DNA from: Adineta vaga
Taxonomy: Eukaryota; Rotifera
Assembly (NCBI GenBank): GCA_021613535.1
Contig: CP075492.1
Span: 5,580,001 to 5,644,000, forward strand
DNA length: 64,000 nucleotides
Direction of reading: 5' to 3'
Made by a program: the position numbers and the translations under genes. Of the stretch, positions 26,901 to 39,000 are shown piece after piece. A model generated the notes under the pieces. It was not told the origin of the DNA. It searched no databases and saw only the letters and a program-made list of their open reading frames with translations. Positions within the stretch are counted from its first letter, which is position 1, and every line of letters starts with the position of its first letter.

Positions 26901-29097
26901 TACTTCTTCTACTCCATTAAGTCCAATATCGACTATAAACGATGAGGTATATATGACAATTGGAAAGTCAAAAATCGTTGCTTGTACTGGAGATTTAACA
27001 AAGCAAGCAGTAAGTATTTTCATCCTTATTAAAAACTATTAGTTGGTCTATAGATTTTTATGAGAGAAAAATTCACTAACTATAGAGGATAAATTTTAAA
27101 TCTGACTAAAATTTAATTTAGGTTGATATCATTGTTGTTTGTTCGACATCGAGATTTTTATGTGATCAAATCACCTTAGTAGCGGGAAATGAAGTGAGAA
27201 ATATTTATCGTCAAAAATCAGCCGGAAATGAATTAACATATGAGACCACTGGCGGTTCTTTACCATGTAAACGCATCGTTTTCCGTCCATGGAACCCGGA
27301 TACACATTGTACTCAAGATGTTAAACAATCAATTGACAAATTCATCACATCAGTTATTATATATGGATTACAAAACAATCTTACAACGATCGGTTCGTCA
27401 ATTTTGTTTGCTAAACTAAGATTAAAAAAAATGAATTTTAGCATTTCCAAGTGTTGGTTGTGGACAATTGGGTTTTGATCCAAATCTAATTGCTGAGTAC
27501 ATGGTTGGCACAACATACGAACGATTAAAAGACTCGACTTACTCTCGTCTAACCATTTCATTTGTATTATTACCTGAGCAAAAAACTGTCTATAATGCTT
27601 TTGTTAATCAAATTAACATAAAACAACGCATAAAAGATATTCCAACAACTATTTCTTTCGTTAAACAAAGTATACTGATTAAAATGACGTTTATTGTATG
27701 TGTATTTTCTTTTTATTTTAGCGGTAAAAATTACATTAACTGGTCCCAAAATAAGTGAATTAAATGAATGTCAAAATAAAATAAAAAAATTCGCTCAAGC
27801 ATATTCCCATAAACTTCATCTAACTGATAAAGATGATGTCATTGATTGGTCTCAAGATACTATTCAAAAATATTATGATTATTGTTTACAACGACGCGTA
27901 ATACCATCACTTGACATTCAAAAGGCTACTCTGGATTTATGTGGACCAAAAGATGCAGTAAGTTATTCTTTCTATAGATTATCATCAAAAGTAGTTCGTA
28001 TTTCGTTAATTCAGATTGCGGAAGCAGATAAATATTTTCTTCAGTTAACTAATGAAACACTTCGAAATGCTCGCTTTAAAGTCATATCGCGTGGTGCTGT
28101 ATGGTCAGTAGAAGTACAATCCGGTAAATGGGAACAATATTCTTATCAAATCAGTGATAAAATTGAAGATGCTCATGCAAAAACGCTTTCATCTGTAAGT
28201 AGAATCACTCTCAATTTATTTCAGTATATATTTAAGTGCACTTAAGATCGATTTTAAAAATCATAAAGGTGAACGTTGTCGAATAGATTTCTCAAATATG
28301 GAAGAAAAATATCAAACACGGATACGAAAAGTATGTCGTAAACGTATTGATTCTTCATTACCTAATGTAAGAAAGTATTAAAACATCTTCTCATATAAAT
28401 TCTTCATAATATATTTCATAAATAGAATTGGGATTTATCCGGTACCAATTTAAAACGAGTAACTCTTTCGAATTCATCTACAGAATATAAAGATGTACTC
28501 ACAAAATTTGACACGACCATGAAAGGAAATTATCGAGAAATCGTAAAAATTGAACGCATTCAAAATGAACGTTGGTATAAACAAGTAATCATTTAGCAAT
28601 TCATTATTCTATTCAAACGAAATATATCACCTCTTTTTCTCTATATGCATTCATTAGTATGCTGCACATCGTGATGAGTTTACTCAACGTCACAAACAAC
28701 CTGATGAACGACTACTATTTCATGGTTGTAATAAGACATCGGCGGAGAAAATTATCAACGAATGTTTTAATCGAGCATTTGCTGGTGTAAATGGTAAGTA
28801 TCTGTTTAACAACTTTTATATACTTGATTAGATTGGTAAATGTTTTTAGGAATCGTTTATGGATGCGGAGTCTATTTTCATGAACATGCACATTATAGTT
28901 CATCCTACACAAGATCAGACACTTCAACTGAACGAACAATGTTTTTAGCTCGTGTTCTCATCGGTAAAACATGTCGTGGTGACTCATCAATGAAAGTACC
29001 ACCTGTGGGATATGATACAACAACCGATGGTGGACATATCTTTGTTGTTTATCATGATGCTGGTGCCTATGGTGAACATTTGATTACATACAAATAG
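23923..29097 (+). CDS. Multidomain mono-ADP-ribosyltransferase (PARP): CCCH fingers, macro, KH-like, WWE-like, ART
   Basis: Fourteen exons (23923-24132, 24185-24424, 24472-24988, 25182-25554, 25604-25669, 25720-25903, 25990-27009, 27122-27392, 27442-27669, 27722-28194, 28247-28366, 28426-28584, 28658-28793, 28850-29097) give about 1414 aa. Two CCCH fingers are C74-C82-C89-H93 and C95-C101-C106-H110. Residues 151-310 carry Arg/Ser/Lys repeats (RSKSV-type). A degenerate macrodomain spans about 855-1030 (AFPSVGCGQLGFD kept, the NAAN-type loop lost), then a KH-like segment and a WWE-like segment to about 1240. The C-terminal ART domain has H1309 (LLFHG) and Y1341 (GCGVYF), with a YGEHLITY end. 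This combines PARP12/ZAP-like fingers with a PARP14-like C-terminal half. It probably modifies proteins or RNA in a stress or antiviral role (inference). Two junctions are uncertain: 25904-25989, where the frame changes, and an optional in-frame intron at 27958-28014. The start follows a TTTTTTGCAG acceptor. Confidence 0.85.
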
Positions 29098-29781
29098 AAT
29101 CTTTTTTGAATTTCACTCAAATATCCGAGATATTTTTACAAATTAATTGATTAAATAAAATAAATAAATAAATAAATAATGTCATCTGAATATGTAGACG
29201 TATATTACTTTCATTACAACACATTGCGTTAAAGTAATCTTAAGCATTTCAATTAGATCAATCGGCCACATAATAAAAGTAGACAGAATTGATTTAATCA
29301 TATTTATATTCTGTTTTTCTTTTCATAATATGTTACTTTACTTATGTATGTAACATACATTCTAAACATACAAAAAGTAAAAACTTAGTAAAAAAATGCT
29401 TCACAAAACAGAAGCTAATGTGTGCAAGATAGTATATCGGTAATGAGTGAAAGTAGGTTGTGAAATCAAAATGTTCAGTGGCGAAGAAATTTTTTATGCA
29501 TTGAACGTAATCAGAAAAGAAAGAAAAAAAATTAAATATATTATACGAAGCGTCCCCAAGATTACTTTCGAAGATAAAGTTTGCATCTATACACTGACGA
29601 TATATTGCTTTTCGTTCTTTTCCTCACTTAGTGATGCTATGAATTTATTGAACATGCGTACAATCGTTCAATACACGTGTTCGTGTGATATGTCCACATC
29701 TAATGTTCTTTTTTATTTCTATTTATCATTTTTTTTTTGTATATATACATATCATCGATCCGATTAGCGACGTGAACTAAT
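29098..29781. other. PARP 3' flank up to the transposon
   Basis: An AAAT tetranucleotide run with overlapping AATAAA signals near 29153-29180 is the likely PARP polyadenylation region. A 106-codon ORF (29447-29767) has no recognisable domain and I reject it as a gene. The last 8 bases (29774-29781) are the target-site duplication of the adjoining element. Confidence 0.55.
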
Positions 29782-30963
29782 CAGGGTTGCCAAACCTCCT
29801 GATTTTTAATTCCTTTCTTATGGTTAAGTTTTTACGACGTTTCATGTGCGAAGAATGAGAATAAAGAGAATAGTGACAGCTAGATATATATGATAGCGAA
29901 GCGGCGTCGTATATCTCGAATTCTCTTGATAAACACTTTAGAGAAATATGAATTCATATATAAGATATACACCTACTAACAAAAATCTTTTCACCATTTT
30001 TATTTCTGTTCTATCATACTTTGAATAAAATTTGTTGTATAGTATAGATATGACTTGAGCGTTTTATTTCAGTATGGTAAAACGATCATAATGTAATAAA
30101 ACTGGAGTTATATTTTACTCGACAATACATTTTATACAAGATATGATAAAAAATGAACAAATAGAGGAAAGAATTTTGTGCGATGGAGTAATTTCGGAAA
30201 CCATATTTTTAACTGAGCATTACAATAAATAATTAGATAACCTGTGTTTTGTGCCTTATTTTACCAACTCTACCAGAAATATGTACGGTAGTTTCGGTTA
30301 TTTTGTCGTCAGAAACATGATTGCCAAACTAGTGGTTATTGAAAAATTTCAATTCGTAAAATTTTCATCCCTACGAGCCGTTTAATCTTGTTAGACTCGA
30401 TCCGATTTCAGTGCTGCCATAGACCGATGAATAATGAGTTTAAAGAACTAATCATGAGTCAAAGTTTCAGTGACACAAAATTTTCATGATATGATAACAG
30501 GAATAGAATAAAAGAAATAATCTTAATGGATGTCGAGCTAAGAATTAAAATGGGAAAATCAGTGAAATAGTGCAGAATAGTCAAACAAACAAATTCACTC
30601 TGAAGAGAAATACAAGCATGTAGCAATAATAACAAAAAAGGATGCAGGAGGAGCTTTACTCTGTTCTGTTTCGATTCTTCAGCAATTTCTTAAGACACAC
30701 TTATGGCAGTTTTGCTGGCATTATTCAATGTACAGCTTCAAAATAATTAGTAAAATAAACGATGTATAATTACCTTTCTGTATTTCTTTGTTTTGCTCAG
30801 TAGGATAGATTGTTTCATTAACTTACTTGTTAAGAACCAAAATTGTAAACATTTGAAAATGAAAAGCTTTGCTTTTTTGGAAAAATTACGTGACACTGCT
30901 GTATTTTCCATCTGGTTTAAAGAAAAAACTCCTGATTTCTGAAATTTGAATTTGGCAACCCTG
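29782..30963. mobile_element. Non-autonomous hAT-like DNA transposon (1182 bp)
   Basis: The ends are a perfect 13-base terminal inverted repeat: CAGGGTTGCCAAA at 29782-29794 and its reverse complement at 30951-30963. They are flanked by an 8-base direct repeat, GAACTAAT at 29774-29781 and GAACTAAC at 30964-30971, with 7 of 8 bases identical. An 8-bp duplication with CAGGG-type ends is the hallmark of hAT elements. A short sequence, CTCCTGATTT, occurs near both ends in direct orientation. There is no transposase ORF inside, so the element would need a partner elsewhere to move. The single mismatch in the duplication suggests an insertion that is not brand new. It sits about 60 bases upstream of the fucosyltransferase start. 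Confidence 0.85.
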
Positions 30964-31033
30964 GAACTAACGATAACTTTTGCAAGATCTTTCTCAATTT
31001 ACTTGTTTTATCTAGGTTACTACAGACAAGTGG

Positions 31034-32164
31034 ATGGCGAAGCTGAACTATAAGAAGACATATAGATATCCATCATTCAAATGCAATGTGAATCAATTTT
31101 TTCTTATGATTTTCGTAGCAATTACTATTACTTTTATCTTATATTTTATTCATTCGTATTTTACGGAATATGAGTTCGAGCCACCTATCAGTGAGATAAT
31201 ACCAACAAATCAAACTCTTCTATCAAATAATAATGTCAAATGTATTGTATATGTCCATAGACGTATGGGTCGTCTTGGTAATAATCTGTTCACTGTGGCA
31301 AGTGCTTATGGTCTTGCACGTCTTCATTCTTGTAATTTATTTTTAAAACAACCTATCATTGACGAACTAAAATCTGTATTTAATTTTGATTTTTCTTCTC
31401 TACTTATCTCAGAAGCAACATTCATTTCACTTAGTAGCAATAGTCAAAAGCCGATGTCTAGAATGAGAAAAAACATTGTATGCGGATATGTTATTGAATT
31501 AACACGTCCAAATGCTATTCCACCAGGATCAATATTTCACCTTGAAGGTTATTGGCAAGCATACTTACATTTTATCAAATATGGTGATGAAATTCGACAA
31601 AATATTTTTGTCCCAACACCGAAAATATTGAAGACAGTTTCAACATTTTTTCTGCAACTTTGTCAGAAAAAGTTTAATTTCACTTCACAATTTTCATCGG
31701 AAAATCACCAATTACTGAAACAACAATTAGCTCAGATGAATCAAACAACATGGATTGGAATTCATATTCGTCGAACAGATTTTCTTCCTATTAATTTTTC
31801 CTCATCTGATGCATATATTATCTCTGCTATTCGATATTATATTGCTCGTTATCCAAACGCTCATTTCATAGTTGCAAGTGATGATAAACCTTATTGTAAC
31901 CGTCTGTTTTATAAACAATCAAACATTTTTGTTACACCTTCTTCGTTTTTACTTGGTGATGACTTGATAACTCTTTCAGTTTGTCAACATTCTATCATGA
32001 CCGGCGGAACGTTCGGTTGGTGGGCAGGTTATCTTACTAATGGTTTTGTGGTACATGATAATCAATTTCCACCTGGATGTGAAAATCGAGCATATTATTA
32101 TCCACCATGGTATTTAGTCGATGCATATGGACGTGGGTCTATGAATGGTCCATTTATTTTATAA
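31034..32164 (+). CDS. GT11 (alpha-1,2-type) fucosyltransferase, intronless
   Basis: GT11 enzymes transfer fucose from GDP-fucose to glycans in the Golgi. One uninterrupted exon encodes 376 aa. A type II membrane anchor lies near residues 22-44, followed by a stem and the catalytic domain. Family motifs are MGRLGNNLF near residue 78, the GDP-fucose-binding HIRRTDF near 244, HFIVASDD, and the C-terminal SVCQHSIMTGGTFGWWAGYL with PPGCENRAYYYP after it. Length and order match the family. A TGTTTTATCTAG acceptor sits about 18 bases before the ATG, so the mRNA may still be spliced at its 5' end. It is odd among its neighbours in lacking coding introns, which would fit retroposition, intron loss or horizontal acquisition. 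The sequence alone does not decide among these. Confidence 0.92.
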   Translation: MAKLNYKKTYRYPSFKCNVNQFFLMIFVAITITFILYFIHSYFTEYEFEPPISEIIPTNQTLLSNNNVKCIVYVHRRMGRLGNNLFTVASAYGLARLHSCNLFLKQPIIDELKSVFNFDFSSLLISEATFISLSSNSQKPMSRMRKNIVCGYVIELTRPNAIPPGSIFHLEGYWQAYLHFIKYGDEIRQNIFVPTPKILKTVSTFFLQLCQKKFNFTSQFSSENHQLLKQQLAQMNQTTWIGIHIRRTDFLPINFSSSDAYIISAIRYYIARYPNAHFIVASDDKPYCNRLFYKQSNIFVTPSSFLLGDDLITLSVCQHSIMTGGTFGWWAGYLTNGFVVHDNQFPPGCENRAYYYPPWYLVDAYGRGSMNGPFIL

Positions 32165-32836
32165 TGAGATAGTTTGCTTTTGTTCTGAAATTAATTATAC
32201 TTTTTAACTTAATTTATGTCACATATGTATAACAAACAGTTCATCTTTTAATAAATTAAACATAAATAGAAGATTCTGATTACTTCTAAAGTTTTTCCAA
32301 TGATACTTTTTCTTCTGAATCTTTTTGCATAGCATAAAAAAAGACAAGTAAACAGCAGTTTTAATCTTATTCAATATTTTTTCAGTATTAAAGAATGAAC
32401 AAAAAATTCTAAAGATCTAGTTTAATTATTCATTTCATATATTCGCATAATGATCAGTCAGCACATATGTCTTTCCTTAGAGTCTCTTCGACTGAATCAA
32501 TCATAAGTCGAAGTAAAAATGTCAAATTCCAATGATTTGTTCGAAACACCGTAGAATAAATCGTTGATTACGAGCTGTTTGCCATTTCAACGAATCACAT
32601 TTGTTGTGTTTCACCTTTCTGGATTAAAGCATATTTATTGCGGACGGACTACAACTTTACACTATTTTTCATCTAAAAACCTTTTATATACGTCAAGAAC
32701 TGTCGACATATTTTTTTTTCTTGCGTTCTTATTCTTTTCCTCTCGCTAAATGTTGCAAAAACGAGCGAATGACATATGATTCTGTTTTTTTTCTTCCTTT
32801 TCTCGTGCACTCGAGTCAAAATAAAAAGAAAAACTA
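32165..32836. other. Spacer containing the PSMC5 fragment
   Basis: Fucosyltransferase 3' UTR with AATAAA-like signals (about 32250), then the decayed PSMC5 copy at about 32225-32395, then AT-rich sequence without a supported gene up to the orphan ORF. Confidence 0.5.
32225..32395 (-). pseudogene. Partial decayed copy of the PSMC5 3' end
   Basis: On the minus strand this stretch aligns with the last intron, last exon and 3' flank of the intact PSMC5 at about 33543-33720. The exon part, 32330-32286, reads MQKDSEEKVSLEKL and then TAG, where the real gene has MQKDSEKNVSLKKLW; the Trp codon TGG has become TAG. The acceptor AG of the last intron is also lost (GCTATG in place of ATTTAGATTATG). The intron parts are still alignable (AATATTGAATAAGATT against AGTATTGAATAGAATT). 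It is a short relic about 1.3 kb downstream of its source, and it cannot make a functional product. Confidence 0.8.
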
Positions 32837-33199
32837 ATGCCAACTGGTATGATTGGTCGTGCTGCGCCCTGTTTAGTTCATGGATGTACAATTTGGAACA
32901 AATCCAATGGTAATGTTTATGTCCGAGTTTTATATGAACCAATTCGTACTCATGATGATGATATTCACGAGCGACGTGTTGAATTTCAATTAACAAAAGC
33001 AAGTCAAACAAAAGTTGATGAGGAAGAATTCAACATGGGTTCATATCAAGTACGAGAAACAATTCGAGCGATTGAAGTTACTCGAACAAATGGACAAATA
33101 CAAGAAATTACTGCTCCTTTTGAGAATGTTAATGGTATTGAACTTGATTGGTTATTCATTATTGAAGATAGAAATATTAGATCAGTTGAACCTAAATAA
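32837..33199 (+). CDS. Small orphan protein, 120 aa, unknown
   Basis: A single-exon ORF of 120 codons has balanced composition and codon use like neighbouring genes, so it is probably real. I do not recognise it. It starts MPTGMIGRA, has two Cys near the N-terminus (C12, C17), alternating hydrophobic stretches that suggest beta strands (NVYVRVLYEP, RRVEFQL, IRAIEVT, LDWLFIIED), and an acidic centre. It has no signal peptide and no membrane segment. It lies between the PSMC5 fragment and intact PSMC5, so it may have arrived with the rearrangement that made the fragment. Function is unknown. Confidence 0.6.
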   Translation: MPTGMIGRAAPCLVHGCTIWNKSNGNVYVRVLYEPIRTHDDDIHERRVEFQLTKASQTKVDEEEFNMGSYQVRETIRAIEVTRTNGQIQEITAPFENVNGIELDWLFIIEDRNIRSVEPK

Positions 33200-33607
33200 T
33201 TCATGACTAACTATTCCATCTCATATTTAGTTCTTATTCTTTAATATCTTTTTTCTTCTAATGAACTGTTTACAATAAAATAGTTTAGATCCGTCTTTTT
33301 AATTCAATAATATTTTATCAATTTTCATAATAGCAATGATGAGAAAAAAAAAGTAACTAGGTACTTTTTTCAATGAGATTTATGTTCTATTCCCATTCTT
33401 TCACGTCCGTGTAAAGTGTGACGAACGCAAGTATAAAAGTATTCAATGCTTTGAATGACTTTGTTAGTCAAATCTATCTCTACATTTCGGAATTAGTCAC
33501 GTCTTCATGACGATTTGTCTTGGTTTTTATTTATTTTGTATATTTATAATAAACAGTCGAACTGTAAATGAATTGATCATAAAAAAAGAAGAAAAAAAAG
33601 ACGTCGA
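33200..33607. other. Convergent spacer before PSMC5
   Basis: AT-rich, with AATAAA-like signals near 33275 and 33549 that could serve the orphan ORF and PSMC5 respectively. The part from about 33543 on is the source-side match of the fragment at 32225-32395. No gene is seen. Confidence 0.5.
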
Positions 33608-35346
<1,739 letters not shown>

Positions 35347-36043
35347 ATACAAATCAGAAAATCTAGAACAAATCAAACTTTGATCTAAATGTACTACACT
35401 CTATTCGACAAACGACATTGAGTTATGTTATGTACCAGCAATGAATCTATTACCTATAGATGTCGCAATTTATCGCTATATCAACTAGATTGATTTCGTT
35501 TAAAAAATTTATTAAGCCAATATGCATCACATAATAATCATGTTTTTTTCCAAGTTAGTTTTTTTCTCAAAAAAGATCATACACACACACACACGCGCAC
35601 ACACTTACAACAACAACAAAAAAAAAGAAGAAGAACAAAAGAACTTGAAGAGAAATATAAACAATGGCGAAATAGTTTTTTCCTATTAAATACACCGAAC
35701 ATTTATCAAGAACAAAAATGTCCTAACATCTTTATCTATTCACAACGTTTGGCGTATTCAATCGAAGAAGAAAAAGAAGAAGAAAAAAGAGAACAATGAA
35801 TAACAATATTTCATGCTCAAGAAAGAGATCGTGGTTGCTTTTTTTTGTATAAATAATAGTCAAAAAATTTGTCTAAGGATATAACAACAGTGAACATATG
35901 TAAGAAAAAGAAAACAAATAAACGAAGAAATTCATTCTAACCAGAATATTGCTTTTCATTTTGCCCCAAATATCATCGAAAGTTCGTGGGTGGTTTTGTC
36001 TTTTATACAAGATATTAGAAATTAGGAAGAATTCTGGATTTGA
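35347..36043. other. Spacer between PSMC5 and CNOT1
   Basis: About 700 bases between two minus-strand genes, holding the PSMC5 promoter side and the CNOT1 3' UTR. It contains a CA-rich dinucleotide run near 35581-35606 and A/G-rich tracts. No gene is supported. Confidence 0.5.
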
Positions 36044-39000
36044 TTAAGGCTTAACAATAGCTGGTTGTTGGGCAGACATAGGTGATGTCGGAAATTGAGG
36101 AAAACCATGAGTAAGTGTTGCTAATAATCTAGAAACATACACATAAGATAAAATTTATTTCAGAGAAGATAAGGTGAACTTACCGTTTGACATCTGGTGA
36201 AATACTCATAAATTCTCGTGACCATAATTTTAAATTTGGATTTCGTACAAGTTCCAAAAATGTTACTAACAATCCCCATGGATGCGGTCGGTTTGCAACT
36301 AATCGTTCAAGTAAAACTCTAGAATTAAATAATAGAAATCAGTTTATCAATTTCTTCTTTCTTACCGAACGATTTGTTCTTGTAAAGCTTCTGAATTTGC
36401 TTCAGCAAATAAATATAAAATTGTATAACTAAAATAATGTGTATGTGTATTTGGATATCTTAAATGATTAGCCATAGCATTTAAAAATAAATAACGTCCT
36501 TCCGTATCTAAATCGACTGCTAAATTTTGAAAAATATCCATATGTGCTGTATGTGTTATTGATGACATTAACGGTTGTTTATTATTAATCGTTGATAATG
36601 CTTGAGTTGCAACATATAAAACAAGTGCATTTAACATTCGTATATTATAATGTGAACCAGGATCTGAACCTTGTTGTAAATACGAACGTAATTCAGATAA
36701 AAATGTCACCGGTGAACGTGTACGTAAATATGAATCAAGATTGGATTTAAATTTCGATGGTTGAATATTCATGGAATAATTATAGGATATTGTTGGTGTT
36801 GTTGATATATCATTTAACATATCGATTTTAATATTAACTTTAAATGGATCAGGACAACGAATATGTTTTGGAAATGATGATAAAATAATATTACGTAATT
36901 GATGAGATATTAATGGCAATGAATCACAAAATTCATAATAATGTTCACATAAAAATTCAGGAAAATCATGTAATAATAACATGAATGTTTTGAGAATACC
37001 TTTGTAATAAGCTTGAAATGATGGTGTATTTTCACCGGAACGAATAAATGGTGCGACAAGACGTAATGCATCGACAAGAAGTAAAGAATACATATTTTGA
37101 ATTTGACGAAAATATCGACCACCGGATAATAAATAACGAGACATGAACGTTCGATGAGCAACGATTTCAAGCCATGCAAAGGCAAAGCCAGTAACACGTT
37201 GTGGACGAAGAAGATGCAAACAATTCGTAAATGCTAAATAAATGTAATACATGACTGGATCACTTGGTGAAGGATTCTCAACATTGGATGTTGAACTAGA
37301 ATAGAAAATAAAATAATGAAAAAAAACAAAAAGAAAACTCAAAGGCATTCTCATACGTAGATGTATTTAATGTAACAGAATTGGTTGATTCTTGAAAAAG
37401 ATTCAATATAATTCTTTGGTATGCTAATGGATGAAAATGATCTCCTTGTTCTTCATGATCCAAAAAGCAAAGTGCTGCGATCAAGCCTAATATACAATTA
37501 ATCAAATGTATTCGTGTACCATAATTAGTATTATCTGATGTATGAGTTGTTAATAAATATAAAAATCGACATAAAGAATCAATGCCTTGATGACAACGAA
37601 TATATTGTGGTTGTTGTTGTTGTTGCTGTTGTTGAGAAATTGAAGATGAATTTTGACGAACAACATCATAAACATTATTAACACATAATTGAATTGTAGT
37701 ACGAAGAAATTTCGCAATTGTATCATCGGAACGAAAGATTCCTTGAATTGTCATCTAAATTTAAGTGAATAATTTCTCTTCATGAACGAATTTACAATCG
37801 AGGGAAAAAAAAGTACCAACCTGATTGAAAAATTCAGGAAATGCTTGTTGTTGAGTAATTCGATTTGTTTGTGTCATTGTTAAAACAACCCAATCATTTA
37901 AAATACCTTTAGCTTTATTAACAATCGTTGCTGTTTCAATATCATCAATGGATAAATATTTCATTCCATTATTAATAACTGATAAAGATAAAATAGCTAA
38001 TTTATCGATTTTATTTTCATTTGAATCATTCAATGATGTATAGTTTAATCGAATTATTTCTAAGAGATCACGTACGGCTTCGGCTGGTTGTTTACCAATT
38101 AAAGAAATTCGATGAAGTGAATCAATTGTTAATGCAATATCATTATCGGAACAAGATGGCTGTTCAATAACACAATTTCGAAGAAAATTTACAGCAAAAT
38201 GAAGTGCAGAATTGTTTCCCGAATCGATTAATTGTGATATATGCATATCAATTTGTCGAATATCCAAAAGACGTGTACGAATTAAATGATGAACAGCAAA
38301 GATATTAAATTTAATATCATTCGAACATTCTAACCAAGATTTTGTTAATTGTTTATTGATAACAGATAGATGTAAACGAATTTCAATTAATAATTTCAAA
38401 ACATTCATATGAATTGTTTTGAAACGTTCGAAATTTTCATTATCTTGAATTTGAGATTGAATTGTATAATGTTCGAGAAAATTATATAAGATTACATGTA
38501 AAAGATTTGTCAATGCAACCTGAGGACCACTATTGGAATTTTGATTTTGTAAATTTGATCGAAGAATATTCACACTTTCTAATAAACGTTGAAATGCTGT
38601 TGTGAATAGACTATTATGTTGACTTTGAATTGTTTGATCAATTTCAGAAATAATACGATCCCAAACGGAAGGAACACTTTCATCCATAGTAACTAACTCT
38701 CGTTTTTCACTATCATTGGGTTTGAAACCTGGAATAAAATGAACAAAATCTTCATAAATTGCTAATTGATGAGAAGAAAATGGGCCATAATGTAAACGAA
38801 TTTGTTCAGGTAATTTTTCTTCATTGGTATTCGGAGGAACGGTTAATTGTCTTCCTTCAGCTCTACAACGTTGTCGTAATTCGATTTCATTTGCTAAACG
38901 TTGATCAATAATTTGTATTGCACGACTGATGGTGATACGTTGCAAAAGACAACAACATAATTCAATATTTGATGTGGCTATTTCAGTTGCTGCTTGAACA

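Noticed and set aside
29447-29767. 106-codon ORF between PARP and the transposon
   Set aside because: The composition looks random, with a poly-T-encoded hydrophobic tail. It ends just before the element and has no recognisable similarity.
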